Below, in pieces: positions 25,094 through 32,643 of a stretch of DNA of 64,000 bases. Below the pieces are notes generated by a model. It ran no database searches, was not told the origin of the DNA, and saw only the letters and a list, made by a program, of their open reading frames with translations. Source of the stretch: Gordonia crocea. Lineage in GTDB: Bacteria; Actinomycetota; Actinomycetes; Mycobacteriales; Mycobacteriaceae. The first letter of the stretch is position 1. Every line of letters begins with the position of its first letter. Made by a program: the position numbers and the translations under genes. The stretch lies in the NCBI RefSeq assembly GCF_009932435.1, contig NZ_BJOU01000008.1:1-64000 (forward strand), in the 5' to 3' direction.

Positions 25094-25795
25094 TCAGCCG
25101 ATGGGGAACGGCTTGCCCCACAGCTGGATCTTCTGGTGATCTTCGCCGGTCACCTCGATGACCGCGTAGGAGCGTGCCTGGGCGTAGCCCCCGCAGCCTT
25201 GGATCTCCATCTGTACGTTGCGCCAGTTAAGGAAGTAGGTCCCTGGTTCCTCGAGGTGCTTTCCTTTTTTGCTGGCAGTCACGGGAGCGTAGATGATCTG
25301 GCCGGGCGCGAGCGGAAGGGAGATGGAACCGGCGATGGTGTCTAGTAGGCCTGTATTCGCGAGAGAACCCTCGGCTCCGAGCTTCAGTTGGCCGATATCG
25401 ACTTGGCAGCCGACGACGTAACCGACAGAGAGGGTTGCTGCCGCGCCGGCCGTTGATACGCCATTCGAACCAGGTGCGGCGTCCTCGCCGAGTGGACCGT
25501 TGTTAGGGCCGACTTCGCGAGTGTCGATTCCGGGGGCGATAACTTTCACGTTGCCCGAGACCCACACCGAACGACCGGCACCATTGGCGGCGAGCGACGG
25601 GCCGATACGGACACGCTCGCCTGTCTTGATGAGGGTCACCCCGTCGCCGCGCACTTTGCCGTTCGGGAGCGAGAACCGCGCGTCGGCCATCGCGCTGGGC
25701 ATGGCTCCGCCGATCGCGACCGACGCGGCGAGTACGGTCGCCGCGCCAACAAATCCGGTCGCTACGCGGCGTGTAGCAGCGGTGAATGTGTTCAT
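25094..25795 (-). CDS. MspA-family porin, first gene of the pair
   Basis: A 233-residue protein. ATG at 25795 has GAGGAAA ~5 nt upstream; an in-frame start 12 nt earlier overlaps that site. The signal peptide (MNTFTAATRRVATGFVGAATVLAASVAIGG) ends near SAMA at ~41. The mature part contains GDGVTLIKTGERVRIGPSL, SVWVSGNVKV, GYVVGCQVDIG and the C-terminal GCGGYAQARSYAVIEV, all matching the family and the second porin. A Gly/Asn/Pro-rich insertion (about residues 92-118) is longer than in its partner. Both genes are cargo between the IS copies. Confidence 0.88.
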   Translation of the reverse strand: MNTFTAATRRVATGFVGAATVLAASVAIGGAMPSAMADARFSLPNGKVRGDGVTLIKTGERVRIGPSLAANGAGRSVWVSGNVKVIAPGIDTREVGPNNGPLGEDAAPGSNGVSTAGAAATLSVGYVVGCQVDIGQLKLGAEGSLANTGLLDTIAGSISLPLAPGQIIYAPVTASKKGKHLEEPGTYFLNWRNVQMEIQGCGGYAQARSYAVIEVTGEDHQKIQLWGKPFPIG

Positions 25796-26155
25796 GTGTT
25801 TCCTCATTCTGTGGCAGGTCTCGGCTGGCTTGGTTACCTGGTTCGCGACTGCGCGCGTCCCTCGACAACTCGCCGAACGATACGGTGGAAAAGTATCGGA
25901 ACTGTGACTTCTGGGCCACCAGCGGTGAATGTTTGCGAACGGTAAGATGGATGGTCAGTGAACGCAAAGTGCTTGTCGGGCGGTCTGAGGCGCAATCTCG
26001 CGGGTCGTCGGTGAGTTGGGATCGGATTGAGTCTAAAGTATGTGGGGCTGGTTTAGCGGAAGGGCTGTTGCTAGGTTTGCTGCGATAGTAGTGGGCGGGA
26101 GGGGCGTGTCGGTGTGATGCGGCTGAGGGGAGACGGGCGTGATTCGGAACGTTAG
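25796..26155. other. porin upstream region and inner IS flank
   Basis: A 360-nt stretch within the transposon cargo with no convincing gene. It should hold the porin promoter, reading leftward. A short plus-strand open frame here has no ribosome site or family match. It ends with TTAG against the second IS copy. Confidence 0.6.
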
Positions 26156-27840
26156 CCTCGATCTTTCGTGAGGTGCCGCTCCCGGCCTGATCGGTTCGGA
26201 TTGATTGCGGCAGAACAGATTATGTCCTGTGGATATGACAGGGCGACCGTTGTCGCTGGTGGCGGCCGGGTTTCACGTCACCGGCGGTGGTCTTTCGGGG
26301 TTGGTTGGTCGGGTCGGGTCCGGCAGGTCAGCGGCTGGTGCGGTAGCCCTCGAGGCGGTGCAGGCCGGCGGTGAGGACTGGTGTCCATTGGTGGTGCTGG
26401 TCGTAACGCAACCGGCGGGTGCGGGCGTGGCGGGCCAGGCGGGCGGCGGTCGCCCACAGGCGTAGGCGGAGGCGTTTGATTTCCCAGGTGCGCGCATCGG
26501 TGCCGGTCAGCGCGAGCATCTGGGTCCAGGCGGTCAGGTCGGTGGCCAACTCAGTGATGGCGAGCCAGATCTGGTTCTTGGTGAAGTCGTGGTACGGCAG
26601 GTTCGTCATGCCGGTCGCTTTCGCGGCCCGGATGCGGTCTTCGCAGCGGGCGCGGCGGCGGTGCCGCATTTCCAGGTCGGCGAGTTGCCCGCGGCTGCTG
26701 TTGGTGACAAAGCAGGTCAGGCGCCATCCGTTGGTGTCGGTGAACCGCAACTGGGCGCCGGGGTGGGGGCGTTCGCGGCGCACGATCACCCGCATACCCG
26801 GCGGATAGCCGGTCAAAGACAGGACCCCGGTCAGTTCGGCGACCTGGGCCCCGTCACGGGGCTGGCCGTCGGCGTTGTAGGCCTGGGTCCACACCGATGC
26901 GGGCAGCACTTCGACCGCGGCGGCCATGTTCGGGGTCATACCAATCCCACACGAATACGACAGGCCCCGTTTGTGCAGGTAATTCAGGAATCCTTTGGTG
27001 CCGCCAGCACTATCGGTGCGGATGAGGATCTTGCGGCCGGCCCGCCAACACAGACCCGGGATCTGGGCCAGGGCCCGGTGAAGGACGGTGATGTGGTCGG
27101 CGGCGGTGTTCGCCCCAGCATTCCCGGCCCGCAACAATCCTGCGGCGGCTTCCCCTGTTCCACCGGGGCCGTGGTCGATGAACGCCAGCAGCGGGTGGAA
27201 CCCGAACCCCCGCTTATAGGTCGGGGCCGCGTCCTGTTTCTCCGAGTGCGCGGTCACCAGGGTCGCATCCAGATCGATGACCAACGGGTGGTGTTCATCG
27301 ATCCGATGGTTCGGGGCATGCTCACCGGCCAACTCCCACACCGTCTTTCGTGCCACAGCCCGCGCGCCGGCGATCGCGGCCAGCGCCGCGACCGGTTCGT
27401 CGGCCAGGGTCGCGATCAGGCGAGAGACGGTCGGATCCGAGGCCACCGGCCCGAACACCGTCTCGCGGCCACGCAGCACCGCCAGATCAGCGGCGCAGTC
27501 GGCGCCGCCGACCATCGCCACAGCCAGATCCAAGACGATCTTGCCCGGATCATGGGTCGCATAGTCCTTGCGCCACAGCGTCAGCGCATCACTCAACAGC
27601 CTCGGAAGGCCTGCGACCTCGGCTGTTCGCGTCACCAACGCCAAACCCGCATGCGACACGATCCCCGCACCGTCACCGGTGACCGTCGACTGCGGATAGA
27701 ACACGGTAGAGTTACTCACCAGAAAGGTGCTCCTTCGATTCCGGATATTTGTACTGTCGCAAGCACAATTATTCCAGGTCAGAGCACCTTTCTTTATGTC
27801 CTGGGCCGCGTGTTCGTCAATTCGCTATGAAATAGCGAGG
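26156..27840 (-). mobile_element. IS1380-family insertion sequence, copy 2
   Basis: A 1,685-bp element in the same orientation as copy 1, with the same terminal repeats (CCTCGATCTTTC left, inverse CCTCGCTATTTC right). Nearly identical to copy 1 over most of its length, with scattered substitutions and one strongly divergent block at ~27737-27768. The substitutions show it is a separate element and not an assembly duplicate. Confidence 0.9.
26328..27719 (-). CDS. IS1380-family transposase, copy 2
   Basis: A 463-residue transposase, full length, start GTG at 27719. It has the same motifs as copy 1 (VIDLDATLVTAHSEKQ and ILIRTDSAGGTKGFL). It differs by about five residues: Val6, Leu48, Asn in GMTPNMAAA, and Met and Arg in LEMRHRRRA. 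The leader keeps the 12-bp inverted-repeat arms, but the loop between them, where the promoter should lie, is quite different from copy 1. Confidence 0.93.
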   Translation of the reverse strand: MSNSTVFYPQSTVTGDGAGIVSHAGLALVTRTAEVAGLPRLLSDALTLWRKDYATHDPGKIVLDLAVAMVGGADCAADLAVLRGRETVFGPVASDPTVSRLIATLADEPVAALAAIAGARAVARKTVWELAGEHAPNHRIDEHHPLVIDLDATLVTAHSEKQDAAPTYKRGFGFHPLLAFIDHGPGGTGEAAAGLLRAGNAGANTAADHITVLHRALAQIPGLCWRAGRKILIRTDSAGGTKGFLNYLHKRGLSYSCGIGMTPNMAAAVEVLPASVWTQAYNADGQPRDGAQVAELTGVLSLTGYPPGMRVIVRRERPHPGAQLRFTDTNGWRLTCFVTNSSRGQLADLEMRHRRRARCEDRIRAAKATGMTNLPYHDFTKNQIWLAITELATDLTAWTQMLALTGTDARTWEIKRLRLRLWATAARLARHARTRRLRYDQHHQWTPVLTAGLHRLEGYRTSR

Positions 27841-28211
27841 CTAGGGACCATCTCCAGGTTCCCTGGAGCCACAACTGCCACACCGATGTTAGTAGAAAGG
27901 GAGCAGTCAGCCCCGCCACGTTGAACACCTTCGGCAGCACAGATCTGCATCCGCCATTGATCCGCAATCGGCGCCAAAACCGAGTCAGCGCCCGCCGTAA
28001 TACTGCCGATGATGCCTTGGAGACTTCCCGCCCCCGCAAGCGCATCAGAAAGCAAGTCCGCGCGCGCCTCCTGCGGCGGCGCCACGAGCGCGCCGCCCAG
28101 CGCGAGCGCGGAGGCCGCGGCTACGCCGGCGACCATGCCGCGCATACGACTGCTGCGGCCCGTCCTCACCTTGGCCCCCCGACCATCATCGTCACGCTGT
28201 TTCGTCTTCAA
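27841..28211 (-). pseudogene. 5' part of the secreted-protein gene split by the composite transposon
   Basis: It begins at TTG 28211 (LKTKQRDDDGRG). An AGGAG and following bases match the leader of the intact paralogue, which starts with GTG at the same point. The signal peptide (RMRGMVAGVAAASALALGGALVA, cleavage after EARA) and ~75 mature residues follow, ending GNLEMVP at the transposon. As it stands, the frame runs into the IS and stops at 27825, which would give a 128-residue truncated secreted peptide. CTAG at 27841-27844 is the right copy of the target duplication. Confidence 0.88.
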
Positions 28212-28683
28212 CGACTGCTCCTGTCTGCCTGGTCCACGTCGACCAATCCGCCGGCTGCAACACCGGTCTTTGCGCATTCAAACACTGAATTTATCCTGAG
28301 TGACGCGGAACACACAAATCGCCCGCACCTATTCTGACCTGGGCAGATGTCCAAGAAGTTGGGGCGATCGTCCAACTCGGGAGTCAGTAAGCGGACCAAA
28401 GTCCAGGACAACGCGCGATTCACGCTGGTCAAAGCGCTCCTCGCTAGCGCATAGCTAGCACCTTGCGAGCACCACCCCGGCCCTCGCCGCCGACTCGGAA
28501 ATTGCCTGCCGCGATTCGGCGTGTCGCGGCGCAAGGACGACGCCTCGGATCGCCCCGGGCCTTCAGAAGACCCGGCACTTGTCAGACGATCGGCGTACAC
28601 TGGTCACTAGATACAAAAACCACAGCACATAGTTTCTAACAGCGGTCCGCACGCCATGATGCGAACCCGGACCTGGGGGTCAC
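28212..28683. other. intergenic region between the split gene and the HNH gene
   Basis: No gene seen. It should hold the promoters of the leftward secreted-protein gene and the rightward HNH gene. A TACACT -10-like element lies at 28596-28601. GCTAGC occurs twice close together (28443-28448 and 28454-28459). Confidence 0.6.
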
Positions 28684-30009
28684 ATGAACCACGACGAACT
28701 CGCCGCATTCGTCACCGACCTGGCCGACGATTTGGCGCCAGCTGCCGTCGAATCCGGTAGCGGTGTGGGTGCCTTGTTGGCCTCCGCGGAAGCGATCGTC
28801 GACGACAAGGCTTTGCTGGGGGTGATGGTCACCGCGGTGCGCATGGGCAACATCGCCTCCTATCTGTTGGCTGCTGCGACGGCGCGGGCCGAGAAGATCG
28901 GCATTCCAGTGCGGCACCGGTTGAAGAACGGCCGCGATCTGTTACGGGAGTTGCCGTTGGCGCCGGCCACTATCAACCGGGTCGCCCGGTTGGCCCAACA
29001 CTTGGATGATTTGCCGAACCTGGTGCGCGAGGTCCGCGACGGCGACCTCACCGTTGACCATGCCGATGCGGTCATCCGCGGTCTCGACCACATTGCCACC
29101 CGCATGGGTGCCGATGGTTTCGATGACGTGCGGGCGAAGACCGCCACCACATTGCTGGCGCACGCCCGCATTGACCAACCCGCCCAAGTCATGGAGAAAG
29201 CCCGCGAACTCGGCCACGAGTTGGCGCCGTTGGATCCGCCATCCACCCCGCCCGCGGACAATCCGTCGTTGAATCAGGCGACCGTGTCGCGCACCGATGA
29301 GGGGCGGGTGACCCTCGAAGCGGACCTCGATCAGCTGTCCGGGGAGAAACTCCACACCGCGCTGGATGCCCTGGCGAAGCCCATCCCGGCACCCGACGGT
29401 TCCCCGGATCCGCGTTCCAGGTCCCAGCGCACCGCTGATGCCCTGGTCGCCATGATCAGCAGCTACCTTGCTTCACGGAACCGTCCGACGGTGGGCGGAA
29501 TCGTCCCGCACATCACGATGACCGTGCCGCTACCAACGCTGGTACCCGACAGTCCTCTGGGTCAGACTCATGCCGCACGGCTGGGGTTCACCGGCTCGGT
29601 ATCAGCGGAGACGGCCCGTGAGATCGCCTGCGGCAACACCGAAGTCACCGCGCTGCTCACTGCAGACTCGGTGCCATTGGACGCCAAACGCACCCAACGA
29701 TTCGTCACCGGCACCCTCCGCCGCGCGTTAGAAGCACGCGACGGCGGATGCCAATTCCCCGGCTGCGGCACGCCACCGTCGTGGTGTGAAGGCCACCATA
29801 TTCAGCACTGGGCCGACGGGGGCGAGACGAACCTCAAGAACACCGTCCTGCTGTGCAGCCTGCATCACCACACCTACATCCACGGCAAAGGCTGGAACAT
29901 CCAAATCGGCTTCGACGGACACCCCTGGTTCCAGCCGCCCGAAGGAGGTGACTGGATCCGCTGCCACAACCGACGCACCCTCACCCTCGCCAACCACGCC
30001 GCGGCTTAA
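28684..30009 (+). CDS. DUF222/HNH endonuclease-domain protein (13E12 repeat type)
   Basis: A 441-residue protein. The N-terminal two-thirds is the helical DUF222 region. The C-terminus is an HNH nuclease domain with RRALEARDGGCQFPGCG (~347-363), SWCEGHHIQHW (~367-377), GGETNLKNTVLLCSLHH (~380-396) and the four zinc Cys. The family is common in actinobacteria and includes the mycobacterial 13E12 repeat proteins, often linked to repeated or mobile DNA. It probably cleaves DNA, but its biological role is unsettled. ATG at 28684. A boxA-like sequence and a long stem lie downstream. Confidence 0.9.
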   Translation: MNHDELAAFVTDLADDLAPAAVESGSGVGALLASAEAIVDDKALLGVMVTAVRMGNIASYLLAAATARAEKIGIPVRHRLKNGRDLLRELPLAPATINRVARLAQHLDDLPNLVREVRDGDLTVDHADAVIRGLDHIATRMGADGFDDVRAKTATTLLAHARIDQPAQVMEKARELGHELAPLDPPSTPPADNPSLNQATVSRTDEGRVTLEADLDQLSGEKLHTALDALAKPIPAPDGSPDPRSRSQRTADALVAMISSYLASRNRPTVGGIVPHITMTVPLPTLVPDSPLGQTHAARLGFTGSVSAETAREIACGNTEVTALLTADSVPLDAKRTQRFVTGTLRRALEARDGGCQFPGCGTPPSWCEGHHIQHWADGGETNLKNTVLLCSLHHHTYIHGKGWNIQIGFDGHPWFQPPEGGDWIRCHNRRTLTLANHAAA

Positions 30010-30082
30010 ACCCGGCCCAATGAGAGCGGCTCCCCAGGGGCTGCGCACGTACCTTGAGAACTCCATAGCGAAAAGCGGCTCC

Positions 30083-30139
30083 GGTCGGGGCCGGTCCACT
30101 ACACCGGCAACCATGCCGGGTGCATGAACGGCCCCGACC
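30083..30139. terminator. long inverted repeat between convergent genes
   Basis: GGTCGGGGCCG (30083-30093) pairs perfectly with CGGCCCCGACC (30129-30139) across a 35-nt loop. It lies between the HNH gene and the convergent AraC-like gene. No U-tract; a bidirectional termination role is inferred. Confidence 0.5.
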
Positions 30140-30169
30140 AACCCCGGCCTGCACAGCCTCGTCGCGCGT

Positions 30170-30684
30170 TCATCGCGTGACCCCGTCGGCGACGATGATC
30201 AGTTCGGCACCCGAACCAAGCAGCTCGCTGGCGGTCAGGCCGAACATGCGCAAGAAGGTGTCGCTGAAGTGCGACGGGGAGGCGAACCCCGCGTCGGCGG
30301 CCGCTCGGGTGAGATCCCCGCCGTCGGCGATCACGCGAGCCACCACCACCATCCGCGCCCACAGCCGATACCCCCGCAGGCTCGTGCCCGTCTCCCGGCT
30401 GAACCGGCGCAGGAAATGCGACCGCGACCAACCGGCCCGCACGGCCAGCCCCGTCGCACCGGGGATGGCGGTCGGGTCGTCGAGGAGCAGGTGCACGGTG
30501 TCGGCGATCCGCGGATCCAGCGGCTCCGGCACCCGCGGAACTCGTCGGCCGCCTCCGCGAGCCAGCGGCCGATCCGCTCGCGCCCGGCGTCGAGGTAGCA
30601 GAACAGCATGCGCGACGACGGTGGCGCCGCAATCTGATGTGTGATGCGGCGCGCCGCCCAGGTAGACCCGGTGGAGGCCGTCAC
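30170..30684 (-). pseudogene. AraC-family regulator with frameshift
   Basis: The C-terminal DNA-binding domain is clear: HLLLDDPTAIPGATGLAVRAGWS, then SHFLRRFSRETGTSLRGYRLWAR and ADAGFASPSHFSDTFLRMFG, a double AraC helix-turn-helix. It reaches the stop at 30170. The upstream part (RMLFCYLDAGRERIGRWLAEAADEFR) is in another frame, and the shift lies near 30537-30542. One missing base would restore DEFRRVPEPLDPRI. The true N-terminus is uncertain; GTG at 30684 is the first start in the upstream frame. It may be a sequencing error or a decayed gene. Confidence 0.65.
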
Positions 30685-30879
30685 CTCCCGGAGCCACGTC
30701 GAACAGCGTTACGGCATGACCGTTCCCGACGCGGACACCGAACTGCTGCTGCGCCATCGCGCGGTGTTGTCCGCCGTGATCGGCGGGGCGCTGCTCGTCG
30801 GAGGGATGCCCGAGGTCGCCCCCAGGCGGGGCCTCGTCGTCAGCGGCGCAATGTCCGAGGTCCGACGTAGCGTGCGGGC

Positions 30880-31029
30880 ATGGCCCAGCAACCACCCATC
30901 GTCGTCGTCGTAAGACAGCCGCCGGTCCCCGCGCGCACGTTCCACCTGGTGATGATCATCGCGACCTGCGGAGCCTGGGTGCCGGTCTGGTTCGCGTGCG
31001 AAGTCGTCGCGGCCGTGCGGCGGCGCTGA
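30880..31029 (+). CDS. 49-residue membrane microprotein
   Basis: A short open frame, MAQQPPIVVVVRQPPVPARTF..., ending in basic residues (AVRRR). The core HLVMIIATCGAWVPVW is typical of small actinobacterial membrane peptides of the type LHLxLTxxTxGxWxPVW. It has one transmembrane segment. TAGCGT lies 6 nt before the ATG, which suggests a leaderless mRNA. Function unknown. Confidence 0.55.
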   Translation: MAQQPPIVVVVRQPPVPARTFHLVMIIATCGAWVPVWFACEVVAAVRRR

Positions 31030-31177
31030 CGACACCCGCGGCTGTCCGTCGACGCGGTTGGATACGACAGACATCTCGGTACGGCCCCTATCTGGCCGCA
31101 GCCAGGTGACCTGCCAGGAACATCCCAGATACGCAAGGTAACCTCGATCACCGCGACCGTCGACGAAAGGACTCAGC

Positions 31178-32167
31178 GTGCGGGGATTCCGGTGGGCCGG
31201 GCTGGTGCTGGCATCAGTGTTGGCCGCAACCCTCTGTGCGGGTGCCGCACAGGCCGCACCCAAGTCGAGGATCATCAGCTCCTACGAGGACGCGCCGCGG
31301 GAGATCACCCTCGTCGTGTACTCGGCTGCGATGCGCCAGTCCTTCCCGATCACCGTGCTGCGCCCGCCCAACACGGGCAAGGCCTACCCGGTGCTGTACC
31401 TGCTCAACGGGGCCGGCGGCGGTGAAGACTCGGCGACCTGGTCCGCGCGCACCAACTACGCCAAGTTCTTCAAGAACAAGAACGTCTACGTGGTCACCCC
31501 CATCGGCGGCGCATTCAGCTACTACACCGACTGGAAGCACCGCGACCCCGCGCTCGGCAAGCCCATGTGGCAGACCTTCCTCACCAAGGAACTGCCCCCG
31601 CTGATCAACTCCCACTTCAAGACCACCGGCCGCAACGCGATCGCCGGCATCTCCATGGCCGGCACCTCGGTGTTCAACCTGGCCATCGCCAAACCCAAGC
31701 TCTACCGCTCGATCGCCGCGTTCAGCGGTTGCGCCCGCAGCAGCGATCCGCTCGGCCAGCAGTACATCAAGATGGTCGTCGACCGCGGTCAGGGCAACAT
31801 CGCCAACATGTGGGGCCCGCTCGGCGGCCCCGGGTGGATCGCCAACGACCCCTACATCCAGGCCCCCCGCCTGCGCGGTACCAAGATCTACATGACCACC
31901 GGCACGGGTGCGCCCGGCTCGCACGAGAACCTCGGCGACAAGGGCATCGACGGTGACCCCATCACGCTGGCCAACCAGGCCGTCGTCGGCGGGCTGATCG
32001 AGGTGGCGGTCAACACCTGCACGCAGCAGATGGCCGACCGCCTACGCTCGCTCAACATCCCGTTCCGGCTCACCACCCGGCCCGGCGGCACCCACTCGTG
32101 GGGCTACTGGGAAGACGACCTGCACAACACTTGGCCCTACCTCGCCCGGGATCTGCACACCCGCTGA
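31178..32167 (+). CDS. secreted esterase/mycolyltransferase of the antigen 85 fold
   Basis: A 329-residue protein. The signal peptide (VRGFRWAGLVLASVLAATLCAGAAQA) is cleaved near residue 26. The alpha/beta-hydrolase domain has YPVLYLLNGAGGG (oxyanion region, ~68-80), the nucleophile elbow GISMAGT near 157, and the catalytic His in GGTHSWGYWEDDLHNTWP near 304. This matches the corynebacterial/mycobacterial mycolyltransferase family (esterase D/Ag85), which transfers mycolic acids onto trehalose or arabinogalactan outside the membrane. GTG at 31178 with GAAAGGA upstream. Whether it is a true mycolyltransferase or a related esterase is open. Confidence 0.82.
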   Translation: MRGFRWAGLVLASVLAATLCAGAAQAAPKSRIISSYEDAPREITLVVYSAAMRQSFPITVLRPPNTGKAYPVLYLLNGAGGGEDSATWSARTNYAKFFKNKNVYVVTPIGGAFSYYTDWKHRDPALGKPMWQTFLTKELPPLINSHFKTTGRNAIAGISMAGTSVFNLAIAKPKLYRSIAAFSGCARSSDPLGQQYIKMVVDRGQGNIANMWGPLGGPGWIANDPYIQAPRLRGTKIYMTTGTGAPGSHENLGDKGIDGDPITLANQAVVGGLIEVAVNTCTQQMADRLRSLNIPFRLTTRPGGTHSWGYWEDDLHNTWPYLARDLHTR

Positions 32168-32605
32168 TCACCCGAGGGCCGCATGGGCCTCGCGTAACAG
32201 GCGGATGGCCAACGCGGTGGTGCGCGGGCCCGGGTTGGTGATCGACACCCACCCCTGGCGGCGGTACACCGGGTGCGGGACGACTTCGTCGTCGGCCGCG
32301 TAGTCCCAGGACCGTTGGCCGGACCGGGGCGTTTCGCCGGTCAGTTCGAGGAACACGGTGGCGCCTACGTGGATGTTCAGCCGCCAACGGTCGGGCTCGT
32401 CGAGATTGGACGCGGTGTCGTCCGGGTAGTTCTTCGTCACGAAGGTCGCATAGGGCTGTTGGCGCGCCGGCACCACGCCGTCGGGGGCGAAGTAGAAGAA
32501 GTGGTCGCCCCAGGCAACCTCCGGAAAGTCACTGCCCGCCACGGGGGCGAGTTCGAGCACCCCGTCGAAGGATCGGATCGTCGCCAACAGCTGGTCCATA
32601 CTCAT
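32168..32605 (-). CDS. DUF6194-family protein
   Basis: A 145-residue cytosolic protein. It starts MSMDQLLATIRSFDGVLEL and contains WGDHFFYFAPDGV, YATFVTKNYPDD, RWRLNIHVG and the closing YRRQGWVSITNPG. This pattern recurs in actinobacterial DUF6194 proteins of unknown function. It is convergent with, and immediately adjacent to, the mycolyltransferase-like gene. It is divergent from the MerR gene with only 38 nt between the starts, and the shared palindrome suggests MerR control. Confidence 0.75.
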   Translation of the reverse strand: MSMDQLLATIRSFDGVLELAPVAGSDFPEVAWGDHFFYFAPDGVVPARQQPYATFVTKNYPDDTASNLDEPDRWRLNIHVGATVFLELTGETPRSGQRSWDYAADDEVVPHPVYRRQGWVSITNPGPRTTALAIRLLREAHAALG

Positions 32606-32607
32606 AG

Positions 32608-32625
32608 TTCAAGCATGTACTTGAA
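32608..32625. promoter_or_regulatory. palindrome between DUF6194 and merR starts
   Basis: TTCAAGCATGTACTTGAA has perfect 6-bp arms around a 6-nt centre. It begins 3 nt from the DUF6194 start and lies 18 nt before the MerR start. This is a likely MerR-family operator in a very short divergent promoter. Confidence 0.6.
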
Positions 32626-32643
32626 GTGCTTATGGAGGGTTGC

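Larger units (their letters stand above)
22638..27840. mobile_element. composite transposon: IS1380-type / porin pair / IS1380-type
   Basis: Two 1,685-bp IS copies in the same orientation flank 1,833 bp carrying two MspA-type porin genes. The outermost borders are bracketed by CTAG on both sides. The inner borders are CTAA (24323-24326) and TTAG (26152-26155), which match neither the outer sites nor each other. This fits two earlier insertions around the porins (sites of the form YTAR) followed by transposition of the whole unit into the secreted-protein gene with a new CTAG duplication. Confidence 0.85.

Noticed and set aside
25786..26088. Plus-strand 100-codon frame inside the transposon cargo
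   Set aside because: It overlaps the start of the first porin gene, lacks a ribosome site and has no recognisable motif.
22638..27840. Assembly artefact duplicating one IS
   Set aside because: The copies differ at several codons and strongly in the leader loop, have different inner flanks, and the outer CTAG duplication makes biological sense.
22638..27840. Genomic island or prophage
   Set aside because: No integrase, tRNA attachment site or phage genes; the IS-bounded structure explains the segment fully.
30052..30070. Part of an rRNA operon
   Set aside because: Only a short boxA-like match; no 16S, 23S, 5S or tRNA sequence nearby. No tRNA gene was recognised anywhere in the window.
30716..30913. 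Plus-strand 65-codon frame with a hydrophobic stretch
   Set aside because: It overlaps both the AraC-like region and the better-supported 49-residue gene, and has no ribosome site or family match.
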